From NCBI GenBank assembly GCA_018377235.1, contig JAGZZT010000001.1:62001-126000 (forward strand): DNA of 64,000 bases, given 5' to 3'. This document shows positions 16,457 through 23,436 of this stretch, in pieces. The notes beneath the pieces were generated by a model that ran no database searches, was not told the DNA's origin, and saw only the letters and a list, made by a program, of their open reading frames with translations. Made by a program: the position numbers and the translations under genes. Position 1 is the stretch's first letter; every line of letters begins with the position of its first letter. The DNA is from Clostridium sp. Lineage in GTDB: Bacteria > Bacillota > Clostridia > Lachnospirales > Lachnospiraceae.

Positions 16457-17416
16457 ATGAAATTGTATTTTGCGGCTGCTGCAGCTGGATTTTTTTTGGA
16501 TCTGCTGTTTGGCGATCCACATTCTCTTCCCCATCCGGTGCGGCTGCTGGGAAAGCTGATTGAAAGCTCAGAGACCTGGATTCGGAGAATGTTTCCTAAA
16601 ACGCCGGGGGGAGAAGCGGCCGGAGGAGGACTGCTGGCTTTGTGGATCGTGTTTTTTACAGGAGGCAGCTGCTGGCTGATGCTGTTCCTTGCAGGGAAAG
16701 CAGGAACAGCAGTATGGTTTTTGACTGCTTCTGTGATGAATTATTATCTTCTGGCAGCCCGCTCTCTCAGAGACGAGAGCATGAAAGTCTATCGCCCCCT
16801 GACAGAGGGAAAGGTGGAAGAGGCGCGTCTGGCAGTTTCCATGATCGTAGGACGGGATACAGACAGACTGGACGCGGAAGGCATTACCAGAGCTGCTGTG
16901 GAAACAGTGGCGGAAAATGCTTCGGATGGAGTGATAGCCCCTCTGCTGTATCTTCTGGCCGGAGGGCCGGTGCTCGGGTGGATCTACAAGGCGATCAACA
17001 CAATGGACTCTATGGTGGGCTATCGAAATGACAGATATCTGTATTTTGGCAGGGCTGCGGCTCGATTGGATGATTTGGCGAACTTGATTCCTGCCCGTTT
17101 GTCAGCCCTTCTCATGATTATGTCTTCTTTTATTTTGGGAATGAATGGAAAAGGAGCTTTCAAAATATGGATGCGGGATCGGTACAATCACAAAAGTCCC
17201 AATTCGGCGCAGACAGAGTCTGCCTGCGCTGGAGCGCTGGGGATTCAGCTGGCTGGCGATGCCTGGTATTTTGGGACGCTCTGTAAAAAGCCATTTATTG
17301 GAGACCCGGTAAGAGCTGTCGAATACCAGGACATTCCCAGAGCGAACAGATTGATGTACGGAGCTGCCTGTTTAATGATGGCATGGTGGGGAATGGGATT
17401 GATAATTATAAATTAA
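16457..17416 (+). CDS. cbiB: Adenosylcobinamide-phosphate synthase
   Basis: CbiB attaches aminopropanol phosphate, made by CobD, to adenosylcobyric acid at the membrane. The 319-residue protein opens with a hydrophobic segment and FGDPHSLPHPVRLLGKLI, and continues with ETVAENASDGVIAPLLY, the AINTMDSMVGY motif, RLDDLANLIPARLSA and the C-terminal HKSPNSAQTESACAGALG. All are standard for the family. It is the last gene of the first cobalamin block; cobD, which supplies its substrate, lies 14.5 kb away beyond the exopolysaccharide cluster. Confidence 0.94.
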   Translation: MKLYFAAAAAGFFLDLLFGDPHSLPHPVRLLGKLIESSETWIRRMFPKTPGGEAAGGGLLALWIVFFTGGSCWLMLFLAGKAGTAVWFLTASVMNYYLLAARSLRDESMKVYRPLTEGKVEEARLAVSMIVGRDTDRLDAEGITRAAVETVAENASDGVIAPLLYLLAGGPVLGWIYKAINTMDSMVGYRNDRYLYFGRAAARLDDLANLIPARLSALLMIMSSFILGMNGKGAFKIWMRDRYNHKSPNSAQTESACAGALGIQLAGDAWYFGTLCKKPFIGDPVRAVEYQDIPRANRLMYGAACLMMAWWGMGLIIIN

Positions 17417-17454
17417 ATAAATTGTTATGAATGATTATATAGAATTGAGAGAAG

Positions 17455-17495
17455 AAAAAAGTGTCGCTTAACTGCCTGTTAAGCGACACTTTTTT
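17455..17495. terminator. Bidirectional terminator formed by the left inverton site
   Basis: Six A (17455-17460), a 29-nt dyad that folds into a 12-bp perfect stem with a 5-nt loop, and six T (17490-17495) form a symmetric intrinsic terminator. It can end the cbiB transcript on the + strand and also a leftward transcript from the promoter at 17549-17577. Confidence 0.8.
17461..17489 (+). repeat. Left recombination-type site of inverton 1
   Basis: The 29-bp site reads arm GTGTCGCTTAA, core CTGCCTG, arm TTAAGCGACAC. It is the exact reverse complement of the site at 17702-17730. The 11-7-11 layout resembles tyrosine-recombinase sites. Confidence 0.85.
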
Positions 17496-17548
17496 ATCTT
17501 ACTATAAAAAATGATATGATTTATTACACTTTTTTGGGGTTCGTATAG

Positions 17549-17577
17549 ATTATAACACCCTCTAAATGAGGAGTCAA
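17549..17577 (-). promoter_or_regulatory. Sigma-A promoter inside inverton 1, facing left (OFF for loaP)
   Basis: On the minus strand the -35 is TTGACT (17572-17577) and the -10 is TATAAT (17549-17554), with a 17-bp spacer. The -10 lies 59 bp from the left site. The promoter of the second inverton has the same strand, spacer length and distance, and both share CGATTGAC around the -35. Confidence 0.8.
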
Positions 17578-17701
17578 TCGCCAGAAATAGAGATATTTCT
17601 CATATTTTTCTAATATTTTCTTAATTTTTTCCATAAAAACAAAAAAAATGTATATTCAGGCTTTTTGTACTTTTGAGCTGTGCAAACAGGGCATTTAGAA
17701 A

Positions 17702-17730
17702 GTGTCGCTTAACAGGCAGTTAAGCGACAC
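17702..17730 (-). repeat. Right recombination-type site of inverton 1
   Basis: Arm GTGTCGCTTAA, core CAGGCAG, arm TTAAGCGACAC: the exact reverse complement of the left site. It also forms a 12-bp hairpin, but AAATGA follows instead of a T-run, so it should not terminate transcription toward loaP, whose ATG is 24 bp away. Confidence 0.85.
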
Positions 17731-17754
17731 AAATGATATAAAGCGAGGAGGACT

Positions 17755-18300
17755 ATGAGCTGGTATGTCATGCAGTGCAGGCTGGGACAGGAAGAAATAC
17801 TTGTAAATTCCTGTAAATCCCGCCTTTCTTCTGCTGTACTTCAGGACGCATTTTTCTTTCGCTGTGAGCGTCTTTGGAGAGCAGGAGGTAGAAATTGGAA
17901 ACGAATTATCAAAAATATGTTTCCAGGATATGTGTTTCTGCAGAGCGACAATCCGAACATACTTTCCAGGGAGCTGATTCAGTACCGCGATTTTACAAAT
18001 ATTATGGAAGAGCCGGGATATCTGATTTCTCTGTATGAAGATGAAGAGGAGGGCTTGAGAAGTCTCTGCGGAACTGGCCATATCCTCTCATTGTCTTATG
18101 GCTACAGGGAAAATGGAACTGACTATATTCTGGAAGGGCCTTTAAAAGGACGGGAAGACAGGATTATTCAGGCAGACTGGCATAGACGGTTTGCCAGAGT
18201 AGAACTTCCCATTGCACGGAAAAATATTGTGATTTGGGCAGGATTAGGGCTTCCAGGAGAGAGGAAGTCAGAAAAAGCAGCAGAAAATCTGCAGATTTAG
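17755..18300 (+). CDS. loaP: NusG-like transcription antiterminator, LoaP family
   Basis: The 181-residue protein starts MSWYVMQCRLGQEE, the NusG N-terminal (NGN) fold opening, with MFPGYVFLQSDNP near residue 56, the conserved GYvFl element. About residues 125-155 form a KOW domain (EGPLKGREDRIIQADWHRR). LoaP proteins are specialised NusG paralogues that load on RNA polymerase at particular leaders and let it read through terminators in long polysaccharide or antibiotic operons. It is the first gene of the exopolysaccharide cluster and sits 24 bp behind the inverton, with AGCGAGGAGGAC as ribosome site. The housekeeping nusG would be elsewhere. Its target is not proven here. Confidence 0.85.
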   Translation: MSWYVMQCRLGQEEILVNSCKSRLSSAVLQDAFFFRCERLWRAGGRNWKRIIKNMFPGYVFLQSDNPNILSRELIQYRDFTNIMEEPGYLISLYEDEEEGLRSLCGTGHILSLSYGYRENGTDYILEGPLKGREDRIIQADWHRRFARVELPIARKNIVIWAGLGLPGERKSEKAAENLQI

Positions 18301-18371
18301 GCTGCAAAGGTAAAAGAAGGGATGAGGTGGCAGTTTTGGAACACAACAGGAAAGAATGCCTGGAAGGCGAA

Positions 18372-18521
18372 ATGAAGGTTGGGATGGAACGGTGTGCCTG
18401 CTGCGGCAGAACAACGGATATTCCTGAAAATATGCCTGTCAGTAAAAGAAAGTTTTATATAGAAGGAGGAGGACAGCTCTGCCGTGACTGCTACTATGAA
18501 CTCTATGGACCAAAACGGTAA
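18372..18521 (+). CDS. Small CxxC-type zinc-ribbon-like protein of unknown function
   Basis: A 49-residue ORF holds two cysteine pairs, ERCACCGRTT near the start and LCRDCYYELYG at the end, which could bind one zinc ion. ATG 18372 is preceded by GGAAGG; ATG 18384 is an alternative, and the frame is open further upstream into loaP. The next gene starts inside it (GTG 18484). I do not recognise a named family. Its place between loaP and the first glycosyltransferase suggests a role in the cluster or simply a co-transcribed small protein. Confidence 0.55.
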   Translation: MKVGMERCACCGRTTDIPENMPVSKRKFYIEGGGQLCRDCYYELYGPKR

Positions 18522-19353
18522 GGCATATTCTGTATTGATGTCAGTATACGGAAAAGAAAACAGCGTCTGGTTCAGAAAAGCAGCGGAAAGTATGCTGAAC
18601 CAGACAGTACCTCCGGATGAATTTGTCCTGATCTGTGACGGCCCTTTGACAGAAGAGCTGGAAACGGCAGTGGAAGAGCTTGACAGAAGCCATCCGGGAA
18701 TATTTCAGATTCTGAGACTGGAGAAAAATGTGGGATTAGGGGAAGCGCTGAGACAAGGAGTTTCTTTGTGCCGAAATGAGCTGGTTGCCAGAATGGACAG
18801 TGATGACATTGCCTGTCCGGACAGATGCAGACAGCAGCTGGAATTATTTCAGAAGATACCAGAATTATCTTTCAGCAGCGGAACCATAGCAGAGTTTTTT
18901 GATGAGAGGGAACTGGAACATCCTGAAACCACTGAGCTCAGACTTCGAACGCTGCCTCGGTCCCATGAAGAGATAGTATCCTATGCAAAAAAAAGAAACC
19001 CTATGAATCATATGGCGGTTATGTTAAAAAAAAGCGCTGTTCTGCAGGCTGGAAATTACCAGAGCGCAGAAGGACTGGAGGACTATGATTTATGGAGCAG
19101 AATGCTCCAGCTCGGTTTTCGTGCAGGAAATCTGAAAGAGATTCTGGTATGGGCCAGAATCGGAAATGGGATGGAACAGCGGCGGGGAGGAGTGAAATAT
19201 GCGGGCAGAATGGCCAGATTTCAAACTTCGCTTTTGAAAAGAGGCTTTTTATCTCTGCCCCAGTATATTGTAAACTGCTGTATCAGAATTCCAGTCAGTC
19301 TGCTTCCGGGACGAATACGAGCCGTTGTTTATGGCGTCTGCCTGAGAAGATAG
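18484..19353 (+). CDS. Glycosyltransferase family 2
   Basis: This 289-residue GT-A fold enzyme contains SVLMSVYGKENSVWFRKAAESML at its start in abbreviated sense (SVLMSVYGKEN), the nucleotide-sugar site ICDGPLT, and the metal-binding RMDSDDIACPDR. The GLEDYDLWSRML motif near residue 200 is typical of family 2 enzymes that build exopolysaccharide repeats. GTG at 18484 is supported by GGAGGAGG about 11 bases upstream; ATG 18496 is an alternative. It overlaps the preceding small gene. The donor and acceptor sugars cannot be read from sequence. Confidence 0.85.
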   Translation: MTATMNSMDQNGKAYSVLMSVYGKENSVWFRKAAESMLNQTVPPDEFVLICDGPLTEELETAVEELDRSHPGIFQILRLEKNVGLGEALRQGVSLCRNELVARMDSDDIACPDRCRQQLELFQKIPELSFSSGTIAEFFDERELEHPETTELRLRTLPRSHEEIVSYAKKRNPMNHMAVMLKKSAVLQAGNYQSAEGLEDYDLWSRMLQLGFRAGNLKEILVWARIGNGMEQRRGGVKYAGRMARFQTSLLKRGFLSLPQYIVNCCIRIPVSLLPGRIRAVVYGVCLRR

Positions 19354-19361
19354 AAAAGGGT

Positions 19362-20750
19362 ATGGGGAAGAAGAGAAAAAGCGAGAGAGAGGACAGTAGA
19401 GTGAAGCAGTATGAACCATATAAGCGTTTGATTCGATTTTTTTCCGCGCTTGCTGTGATAGGCTTGGAGACAGCTGTTTACTGGTATGTTTGGAACGGTT
19501 ATTATAACAGAATTCTTGAATATCCCTTCTGGAGAAGAGGAAACTGGCTGATGGTAGCGCTGTACAGCTGTATCCTGTTCTTTTTTCTGCATACATACGG
19601 CGGGTTTAAGATTGGATATTTGAAAACTGTCAATTTGATTTGTTCTCAGATCCTGTCTCTTCTTTTTGTCAATGGAATCACGTACTTTCAGATATCGTTG
19701 ATTGATAAGAAATTTCACAGTCTCAGGGCAATAGCTGTTATGACGGTGGTACAGATATTGACGGCGTCTCTGTGGATTTATCTGTTTCAGCGCCTTTACA
19801 GACATCTGTTTCCGCCGAGAAGGCTGCTTTTAATTTCTGGAGACAGACCAGCGTTTAAGCTGATGGAAAAAGTTCATTCCAGAAAAGATAAATATTATCT
19901 GGCAGGGGCTATGCACATCAAGATGGGAATACCGGCTATTATGGACGAAGCAGTGCATTATGATGCAGTTATTATAGGCGATATTCCGGCAGAAAAAAGA
20001 AATGAACTGATGAAGCAGTGCTTTGAAAAAGATATCAGAAGTTATACCGTTCCTAAAATATCGGATATTTTAATCCGCACCTCTGATGAGCTGGATATTT
20101 TTGATTCGCCGCTGCTGCTTTCCAGAAATGAAGGGCTGCAGCCAGGTCAGAAGATTGTGAAACGAATTATTGATTTGACTGTTTCAGGAATTGGGTTAAT
20201 TCTTACGGCTCCATTCTTTTTGCTTATTTCCATTTCTGTGAAGCTCACAGATGGAGGGCCGGTTTTTTACTGTCAAAACCGTCTCACACTGGGAGGAAAA
20301 GAGTTTCGTATTTATAAGTTTCGGACGATGGTTCAGGATGCAGAAAAGGCAGGAAAGGCGCAGCTTGCAAGCGAGCATGACAGCCGGATTCTGCCAGTAG
20401 GCCGATTTTTAAGAAGAACCAGGCTGGATGAGCTTCCTCAGTTAATTAATATATGGAAAGGAGAAATGTCTCTGGTAGGTCCCAGACCGGAGCGGCCGGA
20501 ACTGGCCGCAGAAATAGAGAAAGAAATCCCAGAGTTTTCCTATCGGCTGAAAATGAAGGCTGGATTGACTGGATATGCTCAGATTTATGGAAAATATAAC
20601 ACCACGCCTTATGACAAACTGAAGCTTGACTTGACCTACATAAGAAACTATTCCCTGATGCTTGATTGGAAGCTGATTTTAATGACGCCAAAGATCATGA
20701 TGCTGAAGGAGAGCACCGAGGGAGTAAAGCAGGAAGCTTCAAGTGAGTAA
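19362..20750 (+). CDS. Polyprenyl-phosphate sugar-1-phosphate transferase (initiating glycosyltransferase)
   Basis: This enzyme should start the repeat unit by moving a sugar-1-phosphate onto undecaprenyl phosphate. The N-terminal half has about four membrane segments between residues 20 and 150. The C-terminal half is a bacterial sugar transferase domain: KRIIDLTVSGIGLILTAPFF, DGGPVFYCQNRLTLGG, FRIYKFRTM, RRTRLDELPQLINIWKGEMS and LVGPRPERPE, ending with YIRNYSLMLDWKLIL. From ATG 19362 it has 462 residues. GTG 19401, with GAGAGG eight bases upstream, is an equally good start. It overlaps no neighbour and precedes a family 2 transferase by 12 bp. Confidence 0.9.
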   Translation: MGKKRKSEREDSRVKQYEPYKRLIRFFSALAVIGLETAVYWYVWNGYYNRILEYPFWRRGNWLMVALYSCILFFFLHTYGGFKIGYLKTVNLICSQILSLLFVNGITYFQISLIDKKFHSLRAIAVMTVVQILTASLWIYLFQRLYRHLFPPRRLLLISGDRPAFKLMEKVHSRKDKYYLAGAMHIKMGIPAIMDEAVHYDAVIIGDIPAEKRNELMKQCFEKDIRSYTVPKISDILIRTSDELDIFDSPLLLSRNEGLQPGQKIVKRIIDLTVSGIGLILTAPFFLLISISVKLTDGGPVFYCQNRLTLGGKEFRIYKFRTMVQDAEKAGKAQLASEHDSRILPVGRFLRRTRLDELPQLINIWKGEMSLVGPRPERPELAAEIEKEIPEFSYRLKMKAGLTGYAQIYGKYNTTPYDKLKLDLTYIRNYSLMLDWKLILMTPKIMMLKESTEGVKQEASSE

Positions 20751-20761
20751 AGGAGAAAGTC

Positions 20762-21808
20762 ATGGAAAAACTTCTTACTATAGCAGTGCCGGCCTATCAG
20801 GCTGAATCCTACTTAAAGACAAATCTGGACTCCCTCTGCCAGGAAGAATTTTTAGAGAAAATAGAGGTAATTGTTATAGATGATGGATCCACAGACAGGA
20901 CAGGAAGCATTGCAGATAAGTATGCAGAACAATATCCAGACACGGTGAAGGTGATCCATAAAGAAAATGGCGGACATGGTTCAGGCGTCAATGCGGGAAT
21001 TGATTCAGCAGCAGGGCTGTATTTCAAGGTAGTGGACGCCGATGACTGGGTAGATGTAATACCATTTGCTCATCTGCTGGAAAATTTAGAGGAGCAGAGA
21101 AGAAAAGGAAAATATGGAAGCGATGCTGTAATCAGCGGATTCTACTGGGTCTATGATGACGGAACAGGAGAAGAACATAATTTCAGACGAAAAGCTGAGA
21201 TAAAAGAGCCGTTTAACGGTGTAGAGTATGGAAAGGATTATCGTTTCGACGAAATCAGCAGCCAGGTTTATATAAAGATGCATGGCCTTACTCTCCGAAC
21301 AGAAATTCTCCAAAAACATAGAGAAGCAATCCGGCTGGATGAGCACTGTTACTATGTAGACGCTGAATACATTCTCTATCCGGTCCCTTATATAGAAACA
21401 ATAACCTTTATTCCAGACTTCGTCTATCAGTACCGCCTGGGGCGGGAAGGGCAGAGCGTAAGTCCGGAAAAATTGATTAAGAACCGTGAAAATTATGACC
21501 GGGTACTTCGTTCCTTGCTTTGTTTTTACGAAAAATGCCGGAATAAAGAGATTGTCTGCAGCAGGGCAAAACTTTCCTATATCGAAACGGGAATTGCCAG
21601 GATTGCAGCAGGAAGGGTAAAAATCTTGTTAAGCCTGCCAGGTTCTTCAGAAAACAAAAATCAGCTGAAACAATTTGACAGCTTTTTTAGAGAAAAGTAT
21701 CCAGGCATATACAGGGCAAACAAAAACAAAGCTGTGTGGGCTCTCAGAAAGAGCAGATACGCTTTGTATGGGCTGGCTTCATGGATGGTAAGGAGAAAAT
21801 TTGCGTAA
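20762..21808 (+). CDS. Glycosyltransferase family 2
   Basis: The 348-residue protein starts LLTIAVPAYQAESYLKTNLD and has VIVIDDGSTDRTGSIAD, GGHGSGVNAGIDSA and the metal-binding VVDADDWVD, so the GT-A domain covers about residues 1-230. The GHGSGVN segment is a variant common in Firmicute polysaccharide transferases. The C-terminal ~110 residues are helical and basic. It likely adds one residue to the lipid-linked repeat on the cytoplasmic face. AAAGGAGAAAG precedes the ATG, 12 bp after the priming transferase. Confidence 0.88.
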   Translation: MEKLLTIAVPAYQAESYLKTNLDSLCQEEFLEKIEVIVIDDGSTDRTGSIADKYAEQYPDTVKVIHKENGGHGSGVNAGIDSAAGLYFKVVDADDWVDVIPFAHLLENLEEQRRKGKYGSDAVISGFYWVYDDGTGEEHNFRRKAEIKEPFNGVEYGKDYRFDEISSQVYIKMHGLTLRTEILQKHREAIRLDEHCYYVDAEYILYPVPYIETITFIPDFVYQYRLGREGQSVSPEKLIKNRENYDRVLRSLLCFYEKCRNKEIVCSRAKLSYIETGIARIAAGRVKILLSLPGSSENKNQLKQFDSFFREKYPGIYRANKNKAVWALRKSRYALYGLASWMVRRKFA

Positions 21809-21854
21809 CAGGATGCAGAAATAGGATAAGAATTCAGGAGGAGATATAGACAGA

Positions 21855-22643
21855 ATGAACAAGTTTAAACAACGGTTGAAAGACTGCTATCATTATCGCC
21901 ATTTGCTGCAGCAGTTGGTAGAGCGGGACGTAAAATTAAAATACAGGAGAAGCTTTTTAGGATACCTGTGGAGTATTTTAAATCCTCTTCTGATTATGAT
22001 TATTATGGTAGCGGTTTTTTCTAATATGTTCCGATTTGATATCGAAAATTATCCGGTGTATTTAATTATTGGTCAGACGATTTTCAATTTTGTGTCGGAA
22101 TCTACAAACCAAGCGATGTGGTCCATTACAGGAAACTCAGCATTGTTAAAGAAAACCTATGTGCCAAAGTATATTTTTACTTTGTCAAAGGTAACCAGCT
22201 CCTGTGTAAATACTTTATTTTCTTTGGGAGCTATGCTGATTGTATTTGTAGTGTGTAAAGTACCGTTTAATCGTTATATGCTGTTTATTCCTGTTATTAT
22301 TCTGCAGGTTTATATTTTCTGCGTAGGAATGGGAATGTTTCTTTCTCAGGCTACAGTTTTTTTCAGAGATATTCAATATATTTATGCAGCGTTTATTACT
22401 GCATGGATGTATCTGACACCGATTTTTTATCCTATTAATCAGCTGCCTGAGAGTTTAGCCTGGGGAATTAAAACATTTAATCCACTTTATTCCTATGTAA
22501 CACAATTTCGAACAATTGTATTATTTCAAGCTATGCCGGAACCCCAGCTGGTAATAGGTGGCTTTGCAGTTAGCTTTGGCGTTTTAATCATCGGAACACT
22601 TTTCTTTATGAAAAATCAGGATCGCTTTATCCTGTATATCTAA
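21855..22643 (+). CDS. ABC-2 type polysaccharide export permease
   Basis: This 262-residue membrane protein has the N-terminal amphipathic stretch followed by about six membrane segments. ERDVKLKYRRSFLGYLWSIL is the conserved cytoplasmic motif of TagG/Wzm/RfbA permeases, and YLTPIFYPINQLPE appears near residue 185. With the ATPase 22 bp downstream it should form an exporter that carries a finished lipid-linked glycan across the membrane. The presence of both this exporter and a polymerase-like protein (30506) leaves the assembly route (ABC or Wzy-type) open. TCAGGAGGAG at 21836-21845 precedes the ATG. Confidence 0.9.
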   Translation: MNKFKQRLKDCYHYRHLLQQLVERDVKLKYRRSFLGYLWSILNPLLIMIIMVAVFSNMFRFDIENYPVYLIIGQTIFNFVSESTNQAMWSITGNSALLKKTYVPKYIFTLSKVTSSCVNTLFSLGAMLIVFVVCKVPFNRYMLFIPVIILQVYIFCVGMGMFLSQATVFFRDIQYIYAAFITAWMYLTPIFYPINQLPESLAWGIKTFNPLYSYVTQFRTIVLFQAMPEPQLVIGGFAVSFGVLIIGTLFFMKNQDRFILYI

Positions 22644-22665
22644 TAGCAAACAGGAGGAAGAAGGA

Positions 22666-23436
22666 ATGGATCAGAAAATAAATATAAAGAATCAGGATTC
22701 TGTTGCCGTCAGAGTCAGCCATGCGGCAGTTCGTTTTAATATGGCTTCTGAACGTGTGGATAATCTGAAAGAATACTTTATTAAATTGATAAAAAGAGAA
22801 CTGATGTTTAAAGAGTTTATGGCTTTGCGCGATGTCAGCTTTGAGGTAAAAAAAGGAGAGGCGTGGGGAATTATTGGAACGAACGGCTCCGGGAAATCTA
22901 CTCTTTTAAAGTTGATTTGCGGTATTTTAAAACCGTATTCTGGTACAGTAGAAGTCAATGGAACGATCGCTCCTATGATCGAGCTGGGAGCAGGATTTGA
23001 TGGAGATCTAACTGCAAGCGAAAATATTTTTCTGAACGGCGCTGTTTTGGGATATGATAAAAAGTTTATGCAGGAACACTTTGATGAAATCGTAGAGTTT
23101 GCAGAACTTCAGGACTTTCTGGAAATGCCCATTAAAAATTATTCTTCAGGTATGGCAGCTAGACTGGGCTTTGCCATAGCTACAGTAGTACGGCCAGATA
23201 TTCTTATCTGCGATGAAGTATTGGCGGTAGGCGATTACGCATTTCAGCAAAAATGCGAGCACAGAATGAATGAGATGCGTCAAGAGGGAACAACTCTTCT
23301 TTATGTTTCTCATTCGATAGAATCGGTTACATCTGTCTGTGATCATGCGTTGTGGCTGGATAAAGGTACAGTCCGTCAGATTGGTTTTGTAGATGAAGTG
23401 GCAAAGGCTTACATGGGGGAGTTGACAAATGAGTAA
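22666..23436 (+). CDS. ABC transporter ATP-binding protein, polysaccharide export
   Basis: The 256-residue ATPase has Walker A GTNGSGKSTLLKL, the signature YSSGMAARLGFAIA and Walker B ILICDEVLAVGD. The N-terminal section (FNMASERVDNLKEYFIKLIK) is the typical TagH/Wzt lead-in. It lacks the long C-terminal carbohydrate-recognition domain found in some Wzt proteins, so it would not select a chain terminus by itself. It pairs with the permease upstream, and its last codons overlap the start of the next gene by 8 bp. Confidence 0.92.
   Translation: MDQKINIKNQDSVAVRVSHAAVRFNMASERVDNLKEYFIKLIKRELMFKEFMALRDVSFEVKKGEAWGIIGTNGSGKSTLLKLICGILKPYSGTVEVNGTIAPMIELGAGFDGDLTASENIFLNGAVLGYDKKFMQEHFDEIVEFAELQDFLEMPIKNYSSGMAARLGFAIATVVRPDILICDEVLAVGDYAFQQKCEHRMNEMRQEGTTLLYVSHSIESVTSVCDHALWLDKGTVRQIGFVDEVAKAYMGELTNE

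Larger units (their letters stand above)
17461..17730. other. Putative invertible promoter segment (inverton 1) ahead of the loaP exopolysaccharide operon
   Basis: Two 29-bp sites in opposite orientation bound 212 bp of AT-rich sequence that contains no gene. The segment carries one strong promoter on the minus strand, facing away from loaP. Inversion between the sites would turn it toward loaP, with the initiation point about 100 nt before its ATG. No other good promoter was seen between cbiB and loaP. The recombinase is not in the window. Inversion itself is inferred from structure, not seen. Confidence 0.75.

Noticed and set aside
17461..17730. The inverted-repeat segment as a small non-autonomous transposon (MITE)
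   Set aside because: There is no evident target-site duplication at the flanks, each end is itself a dyad with a matching core, and the segment carries a well-formed promoter with the same geometry as at 63195-63421. An inverton explains more.
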